A stretch of 64,000 nucleotides of DNA. Source: an uncultured Cyclobacteriaceae bacterium (GTDB taxonomy: Bacteria; Bacteroidota; Bacteroidia; Cytophagales; Cyclobacteriaceae). The stretch covers positions 434,001 to 498,000 of the forward strand of contig CALSPM010000005.1 in assembly GCA_943788235.1 (NCBI GenBank), written 5' to 3'. Shown here piece after piece: positions 26,237 through 35,691 of this stretch (positions are counted from its first letter, which is position 1; the number at the start of each line of letters is the position of its first letter). Below the pieces are notes generated by a model. It saw only the letters and a list, made by a program, of their open reading frames with translations, did not search any database and was not told the DNA's origin. Position numbers and translations under genes: made by a program.

Positions 26237-27763
26237 ATGCAAAGCTGTACCATAAAATCTGCCCTAATTTCGGTTTACAATAAAGAAGGACTCGAACCCA
26301 TCGTTAAAAAATTGTATCGCTTAGGCGTAGAGATATATTCGACCGGTGGTACCTATGCTTTCATTGATCAATTGGGCATAAAAGCAACGTTAGTCGAGGA
26401 TGTGACGGAATATCCATCTATTTTTGGAGGGAGGGTCAAAACCTTACATCCAAAAATTTTTGGAGGCATATTGAACAGAAGAGCAGATACTGGAGATGCT
26501 GCGGAAAAAAAGAAATATAATATCCCAGATATTGACTTAGTGATTGTAGACCTTTATCCTTTTGAGGAAACGGTTGCTTCTGGGGGAACCATGGAGGAAA
26601 TTATCGAGAAAATAGATATCGGGGGTATTGCCTTGATCCGAGGAGCAGCTAAAAACTTCACTGATGTGCTGATTATCTCCTCTAGAAATTATTATGGGGC
26701 ATTTTTAGATTTGCTTGAGAAGGGCGATGGCCTGACGACGGTGGATCAAAGAAAATTATTTGCATTACAAGCTTTCCATGTTTCCTCCCATTATGATACG
26801 GCTATTTTTAATTTTATGAATGAATCCAAGGAGTTGCCTGTGCACAAAGTCAGCTATGAGCAAAAGAAACCCTTAAGATACGGTGAAAACCCGCATCAAG
26901 AAGGAGTTTTCTACGGGGATTTGAATGCCTATTTTGATCAATTGGGAGGTAAGGATATTTCTTATAATAATTTAATAGATATTGAAGCTGCGGTCCAAAT
27001 CATTGCTGAATTTGATGAAGAACTAGCTTTTGGTATTTTAAAGCATAACAATGCTTGTGGCTTTGCCGTAGACTCAAATGTGAAAGCAGCATATCTTAAG
27101 GCGTATCAAGCGGACAGTACTTCGGCCTTTGGTGGCATTTTAGTCTGTAATAAAGAAATAGATCTGTTCGCAGCCAAAGAAATTCATAAACTATTTTTTG
27201 AGATTATTATTGCGCCTTCCTATGCCAAAGAGGCCTTGAAATTGCTGCAACAAAAAACGAACAGGATGATCCTTGTTCAGAAAAAAAGTTTTGAGGGTAA
27301 AGAGCAATTCAAATCTTTGTTAAACGGTATCGCTATTCAGGATTATAATGGTGCAACGGATCAGTTAAGTGATTTGAAGAGGGTAACTCAAAGGAAGCCT
27401 TCGCAAGCAGAAATTGATAACTTACTTTTTGCATCAAAGTTGTGCAAACATTCCAAATCAAATACGATTGTGCTGACCAATAATCATCAGTTATTGGCTA
27501 GCGGTGTAGGTCAGACCTCTCGAGTAGATGCCTTAGAGCAGGCAATTGCAAAGGCAAAGAAGTTTGGATTTGATTTACATGGAGCAGTGATGGCCTCTGA
27601 TGCCTTTTTTCCATTTCCAGACTGCGTAGAAATAGCTGGAGTTGCAGGGATCACCGCCATCATTCAGCCGGGAGGGTCTATAAAAGATCAGTTATCCATT
27701 GATATGTGTGATCAGAAAAATTTAGCAATGGTCTTTAGTGGACGTCGTCATTTTAAACATTAG
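26237..27763 (+). CDS. purH: Bifunctional AICAR formyltransferase / IMP cyclohydrolase PurH
   Basis: A 508-residue protein of full PurH length. The N-terminal MGS-like cyclohydrolase domain (about 1-190) has ALISVYNKEGLEPIVKKL, STGGTYAFI and GGRVKTLHPKIFGGIL. The C-terminal transformylase domain has LRYGENPHQEGVFYG near 213 and the catalytic KHNNACGFAV near 270, and ends with SGRRHFKH. It performs the last two steps of IMP synthesis in the cytoplasm. Confidence 0.97.
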   Translation: MQSCTIKSALISVYNKEGLEPIVKKLYRLGVEIYSTGGTYAFIDQLGIKATLVEDVTEYPSIFGGRVKTLHPKIFGGILNRRADTGDAAEKKKYNIPDIDLVIVDLYPFEETVASGGTMEEIIEKIDIGGIALIRGAAKNFTDVLIISSRNYYGAFLDLLEKGDGLTTVDQRKLFALQAFHVSSHYDTAIFNFMNESKELPVHKVSYEQKKPLRYGENPHQEGVFYGDLNAYFDQLGGKDISYNNLIDIEAAVQIIAEFDEELAFGILKHNNACGFAVDSNVKAAYLKAYQADSTSAFGGILVCNKEIDLFAAKEIHKLFFEIIIAPSYAKEALKLLQQKTNRMILVQKKSFEGKEQFKSLLNGIAIQDYNGATDQLSDLKRVTQRKPSQAEIDNLLFASKLCKHSKSNTIVLTNNHQLLASGVGQTSRVDALEQAIAKAKKFGFDLHGAVMASDAFFPFPDCVEIAGVAGITAIIQPGGSIKDQLSIDMCDQKNLAMVFSGRRHFKH

Positions 27764-27823
27764 ATTTAGATTTAAAAAGATTGATTATATTGTAAACAAA
27801 TAAATACGTGGATTAATAATAAT

Positions 27824-28852
27824 ATGGGCATTTTTAACTTTTTTTCTAGTGATATAGCCATTGATTTGGGAACGGCTAATACTTTAATTATCCACAAAGA
27901 TAAGGTAGTGGTAGATGAACCCTCCATTATTGCCATTGACATGGAGACCACTAAAGTATTGGCTATTGGCCGTGAAGCGATGCAGATGCATGAGAAAACT
28001 CATCATAATATAAAGACCATAAGGCCTTTGAAAGATGGTGTTATTGCAGATTTTCATGCTGCGGAGCACATGATTCGTGGAATGATCAAGATGATGGATA
28101 AAGATACAAAAAGTTGGTTTCCCACCTCCCATAGAATGGTCATTTGTATTCCCTCTGGTATCACAGAGGTAGAAAAAAGAGCGGTTCGAGATTCCGCAGA
28201 ACACGCGGGTGCAAAGGAAGTTTATATGATTCATGAACCCATTGCTGCCGCCATTGGAATTGGCATAAACATAAGTCAACCGAACGGGTCAATGATTGTT
28301 GATATCGGTGGTGGGACCACAGAAATTGCGGTCATTGCACTTTCAGGAATCGTGGCTGACCAATCAATACGCGTGGCCGGAGATTCTTTTACCAAAGATA
28401 TCTTAGACTACATGCGAAGACAGCATAATTTATTAATTGGTGAGCGTACTGCGGAGCGAGTGAAAATCGAGATAGGTTCTGCCTTAACTGAGTTAGATGA
28501 TGGGCCGGAAGATTTTGAGGTCAGAGGGAGGGATCTGATGACAGGAATTCCTAAAGTAATAAAAATATCTTATCCCGAGATAGCTTTTGCTATCGATAAG
28601 TCAGTCTCTAAAATTGAAGAGGCCGTTTTAAAAGCGCTTGAAATATCTCCACCAGAACTTTCTGCAGATATATATGAAAACGGAATTTATTTAACGGGAG
28701 GGGGTGCGATGCTGCGTGGTTTAGATAAGCGACTTTCACTCAAAACCAAATTACGCATTCATATTGCTGAAGATCCGCTGAGGGCAGTAGTTAGGGGAAC
28801 GGGTTTAGCCCTCAAAGAGCTCGAAAATTATAAACCTGTATTGATGACTTAA
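27824..28852 (+). CDS. mreB: Rod shape-determining actin-like protein MreB
   Basis: A 342-residue MreB of normal length. IDLGTANTLIIHKDKVVVDEP at the N-terminus binds the nucleotide phosphate (first residues IDLGTANT). MIVDIGGGTTEIAVIALSG near 158 is the second phosphate loop, and YLTGGGAMLRGLDKRL near 288 the adenosine motif. It forms membrane-bound filaments that guide the elongation machinery. Its TAA is followed directly by the mreC ATG. It opens the five-gene cluster mreB-mreC-mreD-mrdA-rodA, a standard elongasome set. Confidence 0.97.
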   Translation: MGIFNFFSSDIAIDLGTANTLIIHKDKVVVDEPSIIAIDMETTKVLAIGREAMQMHEKTHHNIKTIRPLKDGVIADFHAAEHMIRGMIKMMDKDTKSWFPTSHRMVICIPSGITEVEKRAVRDSAEHAGAKEVYMIHEPIAAAIGIGINISQPNGSMIVDIGGGTTEIAVIALSGIVADQSIRVAGDSFTKDILDYMRRQHNLLIGERTAERVKIEIGSALTELDDGPEDFEVRGRDLMTGIPKVIKISYPEIAFAIDKSVSKIEEAVLKALEISPPELSADIYENGIYLTGGGAMLRGLDKRLSLKTKLRIHIAEDPLRAVVRGTGLALKELENYKPVLMT

Positions 28853-29656
28853 ATGCAGCAATTATTTGTCTTTTTATTTCGTAGTCGAGTTTTAGCTTTT
28901 TTCTTTTTTTTGGAGTTGATCTCAATTTGGCTCATTTTTTCATATAATAACCTTTACAATTCATATCTATTTAATACCTCTAATAAAATTGTGGGTTCCG
29001 TCCTTGAAATGAATCATAATATTGATCAGTACTTTCAATTGGATGAAATTAATGAGAAACTTCTTGCCGAAAATGCATTATTGAGAGAAGAATTATCAAA
29101 AAAAAACTTAGGGATGATGGGCTACGATACACTCAAAGGGAATACCCATGTGATTCCAGCGCGCGTGATAAATAATGAGTTTCGAAATCCGGAAAATTAC
29201 CTGACCCTAGACAAGGGATCCTTATCTCAAATTGAACCCGGTATGGCAGTCATTTCAAGAGAGGGAGCGGTGGGGATCATTAAGTCGGTCAGCAGTCATT
29301 TTTCTACGGTCGCTTCCATTTTGAACAGAAAATTAATGACTTCCAGTCAGCTCAACAAGACGAATACTTTATGTACGGTCCAATGGAACTTAGAGGGCCC
29401 TTTGGTGGCAGACGTAAAATATATTCCTCGCCATATCAATATAGGCATTGGAGATACGGTAAGTACCTCAGGCTATAATGTAGTTTTTCCTGCAGAAATT
29501 ATGTTAGGCACTATTGTTTCCTATCAATTACCCGATGAGTCTCCTTTTTATGTTGCTAAGATTAAATTATCTTCAGATTTATCATCGATAGATGCTGTTT
29601 ATGTGATAAGAAATCCATTAAAATGGGAGATGGATAGTTTACAAACTGTTTTATGA
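28853..29656 (+). CDS. mreC: Rod shape-determining protein MreC
   Basis: A 267-residue bitopic protein. An N-terminal helix (about 10-32) is followed by a coiled-coil stretch (LDEINEKLLAENALLREELSK at about 62-82; first 20 residues are the heptad part) and two periplasmic beta domains, with DKGSLSQIEPGMAVIS near 120 and a second barrel ending in AVYVIRNP. It links MreB and MreD to PBP2. It overlaps mreD by 4 bases (ATGA). Confidence 0.93.
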   Translation: MQQLFVFLFRSRVLAFFFFLELISIWLIFSYNNLYNSYLFNTSNKIVGSVLEMNHNIDQYFQLDEINEKLLAENALLREELSKKNLGMMGYDTLKGNTHVIPARVINNEFRNPENYLTLDKGSLSQIEPGMAVISREGAVGIIKSVSSHFSTVASILNRKLMTSSQLNKTNTLCTVQWNLEGPLVADVKYIPRHINIGIGDTVSTSGYNVVFPAEIMLGTIVSYQLPDESPFYVAKIKLSSDLSSIDAVYVIRNPLKWEMDSLQTVL

Positions 29657-30168
29657 ATAGAGTCAGTTGGAAATTGTTAACGTTTTATTTTGTGGGATAT
29701 GTCATCTTTCAAATACCATTACTGCATAAATTTGTATTGTTCAACGTAGCTTTTAGCTTTTTCTACTTGGGATTTTTAGTCTTTTTTCCTTTGGGACAAA
29801 ATCCTATATTAAGGTTGATAGTAGGTTTTTTAACAGGGTTATACATTGATTTTTTTTCCAATACGCCCGGCCTTCATGCAAGTGTATGCACTTTCATCAT
29901 GCTTTTTAGAGATACTTGGTTAGGGACTATTTTAGAACATCAAAAAGGAGTTTTAGATATAAATATTTATATCTTAAAAATGAGAGGGGTATGGCTTTAC
30001 GTTTTGCCCCTTATTTTCATTCATCACCTTATGATATTTTGGATTAATTATGGCAGTTGGATGGGTTTATTTATGACATTTGACCAAATTTTGGCCAGTA
30101 CTATTTTTTCTCTTCTAAGCATTTTACTCATTAATTTGGTTATTTCTAAAAAGCCAATTCGGATATGA
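29653..30168 (+). CDS. mreD: MreD-like rod shape-determining membrane protein
   Basis: A 171-residue, five- to six-helix membrane protein with little polar sequence. The middle motif GFLTGLYIDFFSNTPGLHA near 57 corresponds to the conserved G-x-x-x-D-x-x-x-x-x-x-x-G-x-x-A stretch of MreD. The primary sequence of MreD is poorly conserved, so position between mreC and mrdA carries much of the evidence. It overlaps both neighbours by 4 bases. Confidence 0.88.
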   Translation: MNRVSWKLLTFYFVGYVIFQIPLLHKFVLFNVAFSFFYLGFLVFFPLGQNPILRLIVGFLTGLYIDFFSNTPGLHASVCTFIMLFRDTWLGTILEHQKGVLDINIYILKMRGVWLYVLPLIFIHHLMIFWINYGSWMGLFMTFDQILASTIFSLLSILLINLVISKKPIRI

Positions 30169-31964
30169 AAAGTCGGATTTTAGGTATAAAATTTTTTGTG
30201 ATTATTACCATTTCTGTACTGTCCATGAGATTATTTAGTATTCAAGTTATGGATACAGATTATCAAGAAATTGCTAATCGAAATGTAATTCAAAAAAGCA
30301 TTGAATACCCCTACAGAGGTCTTATATTTGACACAAAAGGGAAGCTTTTGTTGTATAATGACCCTGTTTTTGATTTAATGATCACGCCTAAAAATGTAGA
30401 TTTATCAGATTCATTCTTGATTAAAAAATTACTGTTCATTACGCAAAGGGAGTTTGACCAGGCCTACCTAAAGGCAACATCTTTCTCTAGAAATTTGCCC
30501 TCTATATTTTATAAACAGCTGTCCAATGAAAAATTCGCAGCATTCCAAGATAGAATGAGAGATTTGGAAGGATTTAATATCAACTCACGAACTACACGGG
30601 GTTATGCTGAAATAGGATTGGCAAATATATTAGGTTACGTGGGAGAGGTGACTCAAAATCAGTTAAATATGGATACTACAGGCTATTATAAGTCTGGCGA
30701 TAATATAGGGATCACAGGGATTGAAAAAACTTATGAAAGATCAATAAGAGGATTGAGAGGGGTTAAATACCGTAATGTAGATGTACAAGGGATCAATATG
30801 GGTTCCTTCGAGAATGGAGCTTATGATACTTTGCCTCAACCAGGAAAGAATTTGGTACTGACCATAGATGGAGCACTTCAGAAATATGCAGAGAGACTTA
30901 TGGAAGGAAAAATAGGGAGTCTGGTAGCCATAGATCCTTCGTCTGGCGAAATACTCGCCTTGGTTTCAGCTCCATCTTATGATCCTTCATTGCTTTCAGG
31001 TAGGGGATTTTCTAAGAACTTTGGAACTATTCAGAGGGACTCGCTGAAACCTTTATTCAACCGTCCTTTACAGGCCATGTATCCGCCGGGATCGATGTTT
31101 AAGACTATTCAAGCTTTGATTGCGTTAGAACAAGATCAGGTGCAGGCGGATGAAATTATTACTGTGAATAGCAAACTCATTGGCGATCACGCGCCACTCG
31201 GTAAATACGATATGCAGCGTGCGATTACAAAATCTTCAAATAATTATTTTTTTAAAGTCTTTCGCAGGATCATTCAGCAAGGGGAGCATCTAAGTCCATT
31301 TATTGACAGTAGAATGGGTTATAATAAGTGGCGGGATTATGTTTTGCAGTTTGGTTTTGGTAAAATACTGGATATAGATCTTCCCAATGAGAAAGCAGGT
31401 TTTGTTCCAAGTTTGGAATTTTATGACCAAATTTATGGGAAGGAAAGGTGGAAGTTTTCTAATATTTATTCTTTGAGCATCGGTCAGGGAGAACTTTTGG
31501 TAACCCCTCTTCAAATGGCTAATCTGGGCGTAATATTAGCCAATAGAGGGTATTATTTTACCCCACATTTGGTCAAAAAAGTAGGTGTTGAAAGGTTAGA
31601 TTTTAGTCAAAAGAGTTCCATAGAAATAGATACGGGGCATTTTGAGAGTATATTAGAAGGAATGCAGGCATTGGTATCCGTACCTGGATCAAGGGCATAT
31701 ATACCTGGTTTAGTTTTTTGTGGTAAAACTAGTACAGTTGAAAACCCGCAAGGTCTGGATCATTCGGGATTCATGGGCTTTGCTCCTAGGAATAATCCAA
31801 AAATAGCCATTGCGGTCTATGTAGAAAATGCGGGCTGGGGAGCACGTGCGGCATTGTCAACGGCTAGTTTGGCCATTGAAAAGTATGTAAACGGGTCAGT
31901 TAAAAAGAAATGGCTTGAGAATTATGTTTTAAAAGGGGATTTTCAAGATGCGAAGCCAGAATAA
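30165..31964 (+). CDS. mrdA: Penicillin-binding protein 2 (elongation transpeptidase MrdA) with KTS instead of KTG
   Basis: A 599-residue class B PBP with an N-terminal membrane helix (about 7-25), a PBP dimer domain (about 48-210) and a transpeptidase domain (about 235-585). The active-site SxxK is PPGSMFKTI with Ser310, and SxN is KSSNN with Ser357-Asn359. The third box reads CGKTSTVENPQG, so the usual KTG is K521-T522-S523, with codon AGT at 31731-31733. Other features are intact and no frameshift is seen. The enzyme cross-links peptidoglycan during elongation together with RodA, whose gene overlaps by 17 bases. Confidence 0.94.
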   Translation: MKSRILGIKFFVIITISVLSMRLFSIQVMDTDYQEIANRNVIQKSIEYPYRGLIFDTKGKLLLYNDPVFDLMITPKNVDLSDSFLIKKLLFITQREFDQAYLKATSFSRNLPSIFYKQLSNEKFAAFQDRMRDLEGFNINSRTTRGYAEIGLANILGYVGEVTQNQLNMDTTGYYKSGDNIGITGIEKTYERSIRGLRGVKYRNVDVQGINMGSFENGAYDTLPQPGKNLVLTIDGALQKYAERLMEGKIGSLVAIDPSSGEILALVSAPSYDPSLLSGRGFSKNFGTIQRDSLKPLFNRPLQAMYPPGSMFKTIQALIALEQDQVQADEIITVNSKLIGDHAPLGKYDMQRAITKSSNNYFFKVFRRIIQQGEHLSPFIDSRMGYNKWRDYVLQFGFGKILDIDLPNEKAGFVPSLEFYDQIYGKERWKFSNIYSLSIGQGELLVTPLQMANLGVILANRGYYFTPHLVKKVGVERLDFSQKSSIEIDTGHFESILEGMQALVSVPGSRAYIPGLVFCGKTSTVENPQGLDHSGFMGFAPRNNPKIAIAVYVENAGWGARAALSTASLAIEKYVNGSVKKKWLENYVLKGDFQDAKPE

Positions 31965-33216
31965 ATACCAAGTAGATACCTTATCTGTGGTTTATTTTTT
32001 ATCACTTGTTATGCTAGGGTGGATTAATATATATGCTGCGGACTATGATCTGGATGGGACTACCTCATTTTTTGATTTAAATCAAAGTTCAACAAAGCAA
32101 CTTCTTTGGATTGGCGCTTCTCTCTTTTTGATTACAGTCATTTTTATTTTGGATTATCGGTTTTACGATTCATTTGGTTATGTAATTTGGGGCATATCCA
32201 TTTTTTTTCTTTTGGCTGTATTATTTTTCGGCAAAGAAGTTGCAGGTTCAACCTCTTGGTTTGAGATTGGATTCATAAAAATCCAACCATCTGAGTTTGC
32301 TAAAATTGCCACGGCTATCGGGTTGGCAAAATACCTTAGTTCACAGAGTGTTGGAGTATCTGATAAGTATAAGTATAAGTTGGGTATTTCTGCATTGTTA
32401 TTTTTAATTCCGATGGGGCTCATTATTTTGCAAGGGGACTTGGGTTCCGCGATGGTGTTTGGAAGTTTGATTCTGGTATTATTCAGAGAAGGCCTTTCTG
32501 CGAAGTTATTGTTTTTCTCTTGCTATGCAGTTCTATTGTTTTTATTAACTCTTTTGATAGATCAATGGATACTACTTTTTATGGTACTTGCCTTGTTTTT
32601 GATAGGCTTAGGATTATTCATAAAGAATAGAAAAGCCCTAATTGTTATATTTGGGTTATCTATCTTAAGTTTTGGGTTAATTAAGAGTGTTGATTTTGTA
32701 TTGAATCAAGTGCTTAAGGAGCATCAGCAACTGAGAGTCATGTCCCTGATCAATCCAAATGCAGACCCACTCGGTATTGGATGGAATGTGATGCAATCTA
32801 AAATAGCCATTGGTTCGGGCGGTTTTATGGGTAAAGGTTTTTTGAAAGGGACGCAAACTAAATTTGATTTTGTGCCTGCCCAAACTACGGATTTCATTTT
32901 TTGTACCGTAGGAGAAGAACAGGGATGGTTAGGAGCGACTTTAATTATGATATTGTTTGGGGCTTTCTTTTTGCGGCTATTGACGATAGCGGAACGCCAA
33001 AAATCGAGGTTTGTAAGAATTTATGGTTACTCAGTGGTATCTATAATGTTTTTTCATTTCGCTATAAATATAGCCATGACCATTGGTTTATTCCCGGTTA
33101 TAGGAATTCCGCTTCCTTTTTTCAGTTATGGGGGATCGAGTTTTTGGACTTTTACCATGTTACTCTTTATTCTCCTTAAGTTGGACAGTCAAAGAATGGA
33201 CCAACTAGAGCATTGA
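31948..33216 (+). CDS. rodA: SEDS peptidoglycan glycosyltransferase RodA
   Basis: A 422-residue membrane protein of the FtsW/RodA family with about ten helices. SFFDLNQSSTKQLLWIG begins near 30, and GSTSWFEIGFIKIQPSEFAK near 92 (WFxxGxxxxQPSE) is the conserved family loop. QTTDFIFCTVGEEQGWLG near 310 holds the catalytic aspartate, and FFSYGGSSFW near 390 closes the family pattern. It polymerises lipid II with PBP2. Its TGA is immediately followed by the stop of the convergent gene at 33217 with no spacer. That would leave little room for a terminator between them. Confidence 0.95.
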   Translation: MRSQNKYQVDTLSVVYFLSLVMLGWINIYAADYDLDGTTSFFDLNQSSTKQLLWIGASLFLITVIFILDYRFYDSFGYVIWGISIFFLLAVLFFGKEVAGSTSWFEIGFIKIQPSEFAKIATAIGLAKYLSSQSVGVSDKYKYKLGISALLFLIPMGLIILQGDLGSAMVFGSLILVLFREGLSAKLLFFSCYAVLLFLLTLLIDQWILLFMVLALFLIGLGLFIKNRKALIVIFGLSILSFGLIKSVDFVLNQVLKEHQQLRVMSLINPNADPLGIGWNVMQSKIAIGSGGFMGKGFLKGTQTKFDFVPAQTTDFIFCTVGEEQGWLGATLIMILFGAFFLRLLTIAERQKSRFVRIYGYSVVSIMFFHFAINIAMTIGLFPVIGIPLPFFSYGGSSFWTFTMLLFILLKLDSQRMDQLEH

Positions 33217-34869
33217 TTAGCGAAATTTTCTGAAGATAATTTTTAATAGTTCCTTTACAATTTCAGCATTCATATCCCATTGATGTTCCTTAGCATCATT
33301 TCGGATTAAATGCTCCACAGCAGCATCAAAATTTTCTAAGTGCTCAATTTTTGTGATGGTGGCTTTAAATTTTTCATCACTGTCGCCAAATAATTCTTTC
33401 ACAAACATATACTGATGATTGATTGAAATATTAGACAAAATATTGGTAATCCGTTCTTCCTGATGGGTGTCTGCTATCGTTTTGGTTTCAGATTGGAATT
33501 GCTCATTGATAGTTTCAAAGTCTAACTTTGATAATTCAGGTTCTTTCTTGTAGCCTAAGTCACCGTTGAGGTCTTCTAGTGCGCTTGCAGCATTTTTCTT
33601 ATTTTTATAAACTTCAACGATGGGATCTTCTAATGGGAAATCATAAAGTTCATCTTGTTTTCCAGCGTCTGGATCAATTTCATCTAAGGTTTGAAATTGA
33701 TCCATTGAGTCATCCTTATCAGTTTCCAAAGAAAAGTCACTTGTTGATCTTTCTAATTCATCATTTTCAAAATCATCGTTTTTTGTTGCTTCCTGCTCAC
33801 GGATTGATAAAGTGTCTTCACTAGATGAAGAAGTTTCCGACTGATCTACCTTTTTAACCGAGTTCTCGGCAGGCGCATTATCTATTTGGGCTTTGGCGAC
33901 TTCAGAGAGAGTTTTCTTGTCATCTGGCTGATTTGAGGCAGATCGATTGCTACTTGTTGAGTGTGCTACTAGATCTTCATTTTCTGGACTGGGCGGGTCT
34001 TCTGTCACCTCTTTCTCGGAATCATCTTGCACTTTTGAGGCCATTTCTACCTCATAAGGGCTCGCTGATTCGGTTTTAGGAGCACTTTTTCCAATAACTA
34101 CTTCTGATGGTGGATCACTATCTTGTGGGTCTGAGGGGTCTTCAGCGCTGTCCATTTGATGGATGGTTTCTTGTATTTTATCTTCAACATCGTCATGCCT
34201 ACCCGAAAGCTCTGTAATGATTAAATTTCGTTCATTATTTTTTTTAATGGATGGACTAACCTCGAATAATTCTTGTTTTTCTATAATGAGAATTTCAGAT
34301 AGCCGCTCAATAAGTGGATGCTTATCAAGCGTTTCTTTCTCAAAAAAAGCAACGGCGTACTTTTTTAGGTGTTTGAGATCACGTATGTCAAAGTCATTTA
34401 GAAAATCTAGTATTAAGGATTTATGAAATACTAAGTATTTTGCAAACTGTGGGACCAATTTTTTAGTTTTGAGTAATTCTGGTCTTTTTTTGATTTCATT
34501 ATTTAAGTAGGTTGCAGGATCGAAATTGAGAATAATAAGATCTTCGACTGCTTTTTCGATGATAGGTTTGAGATTTTCGGCATTGATAAAAATATTTTGG
34601 GAAAGGATATTCATGAACTTTGAAATCATTACTTTCACTTCTGTTGCATGATAATCAAAATAAGGGCTTTCAATCCGTTGCATCTCCTCTTGCCAGCGTT
34701 CGAAGAGAGATTTAATGATGAATAGATTTAACTGTTTGATAGGTGAGATATATAGAATTTCTTTACCTGTGAGCTTTTCTTTTTCATTGAATGCCTGTGC
34801 AATCAGTTGCTCTGAAAAAACAGTTTTATATTGACTGATAAAGGATGAGTTTAATTTTTCTTGTAACAT
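33217..34869 (-). CDS. Conserved-type hypothetical protein with a long acidic disordered middle
   Basis: I do not recognise a characterised family. The 550-residue protein has a helical N-terminal part (about 1-205, including LFERWQEEMQRIESPYFDY), a very acidic low-complexity linker rich in Ser, Asp, Glu and Pro (about 220-430), and a helical C-terminal part (about 455-550, ending LKIIFRKFR). No signal peptide, membrane helix or catalytic motif was seen, so it is probably cytosolic. Two folded ends joined by a flexible acidic tether suggest a scaffold or adaptor, which is inference. It converges on rodA with no gap and is divergent from tdk across a 291-base AT-rich region where no convincing promoter was found. 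Confidence 0.8.
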   Translation of the reverse strand: MLQEKLNSSFISQYKTVFSEQLIAQAFNEKEKLTGKEILYISPIKQLNLFIIKSLFERWQEEMQRIESPYFDYHATEVKVMISKFMNILSQNIFINAENLKPIIEKAVEDLIILNFDPATYLNNEIKKRPELLKTKKLVPQFAKYLVFHKSLILDFLNDFDIRDLKHLKKYAVAFFEKETLDKHPLIERLSEILIIEKQELFEVSPSIKKNNERNLIITELSGRHDDVEDKIQETIHQMDSAEDPSDPQDSDPPSEVVIGKSAPKTESASPYEVEMASKVQDDSEKEVTEDPPSPENEDLVAHSTSSNRSASNQPDDKKTLSEVAKAQIDNAPAENSVKKVDQSETSSSSEDTLSIREQEATKNDDFENDELERSTSDFSLETDKDDSMDQFQTLDEIDPDAGKQDELYDFPLEDPIVEVYKNKKNAASALEDLNGDLGYKKEPELSKLDFETINEQFQSETKTIADTHQEERITNILSNISINHQYMFVKELFGDSDEKFKATITKIEHLENFDAAVEHLIRNDAKEHQWDMNAEIVKELLKIIFRKFR

Positions 34870-35160
34870 AAGTGCATCAAAAAATGCTAAGTCTAATAAT
34901 TCTAGTGCTAGGTAAAGCTATTGATTAGGAGGATAAAAATGAAAGCCTAAAGATTATTTTATAGTATGCAATGAATTTCTTATTAGGATAATTAAAATGA
35001 AAGTATGCCAATCTTTAAAATTTTTAACAGTTCCCGATATTTTAAAATTATTTTTTCGTGATATCTTTAAATCAGTTTTAAAGGTGAAAATGATTGAATG
35101 CATTAGGCATGAAATATATTTAAGGTAAGTCATTGTTAAAAAGGTCTAAATTATTTTATA

Positions 35161-35691
35161 ATGGGACAAATTGAAGTGATATGTGGGCCCATGTTTGCAG
35201 GTAAAACGGAAGCCCTTATTGGAAGATTAACCGAGGCTTCAAAAAAGGGAGCCCATGTCCAAATTTTCAAACCAGTGTTAGATAGTCGGTATGCTGAAGA
35301 GGTGATTATGTCACATAATTCAAACAGCTTACCCGCTTTGCCTGTGCGCAAGGCCAAGGACATCCTGAGTAAAATTAACTATTGTGATGTCGTGGGCATT
35401 GATGAGGTTCAGTTTTTTGATGATGGACTTATCATCGGTGTCAATATTTTGGCCAATCAAGGGAAGCGTGTAGTCCTCTCAGGCTTAGATATGGATTATC
35501 TTGGCAAGCCTTTTGATTTAGTTGCCCGTCTCATGAGCATAGCCGAATATGTCACTAAATTACAGGGGATATGTACGCAATGTGGAGCTGCCGCTTTTTT
35601 TTCACATAGATTATCGAAGTCCAAACGAAAAATATTGCTTGGAGAGCGAGAAGAGTATGAAGTATTGTGCAGAGCATGTTTTTATGATTAG
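35161..35691 (+). CDS. tdk: Thymidine kinase (TK1 type)
   Basis: A 176-residue type II thymidine kinase. The P-loop GPMFAGKTEALIGRL is near 9 and the catalytic glutamate lies in VGIDEVQFFDDGL near 79. Cysteines for the structural zinc are in CTQCG near 138 and CRACF near 170. It phosphorylates salvaged thymidine to dTMP in the cytoplasm. Length is at the short end of the usual 180-200. The stop overlaps the start of the porZ-like gene by 8 bases, so the two are cotranscribed. Confidence 0.93.
   Translation: MGQIEVICGPMFAGKTEALIGRLTEASKKGAHVQIFKPVLDSRYAEEVIMSHNSNSLPALPVRKAKDILSKINYCDVVGIDEVQFFDDGLIIGVNILANQGKRVVLSGLDMDYLGKPFDLVARLMSIAEYVTKLQGICTQCGAAAFFSHRLSKSKRKILLGEREEYEVLCRACFYD

Noticed and set aside
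35549-35683. 45-residue N-terminal extension of the PorZ-like protein
   Set aside because: It is tdk read in another frame; the ATG at 35684 is followed at once by a clear signal peptide.
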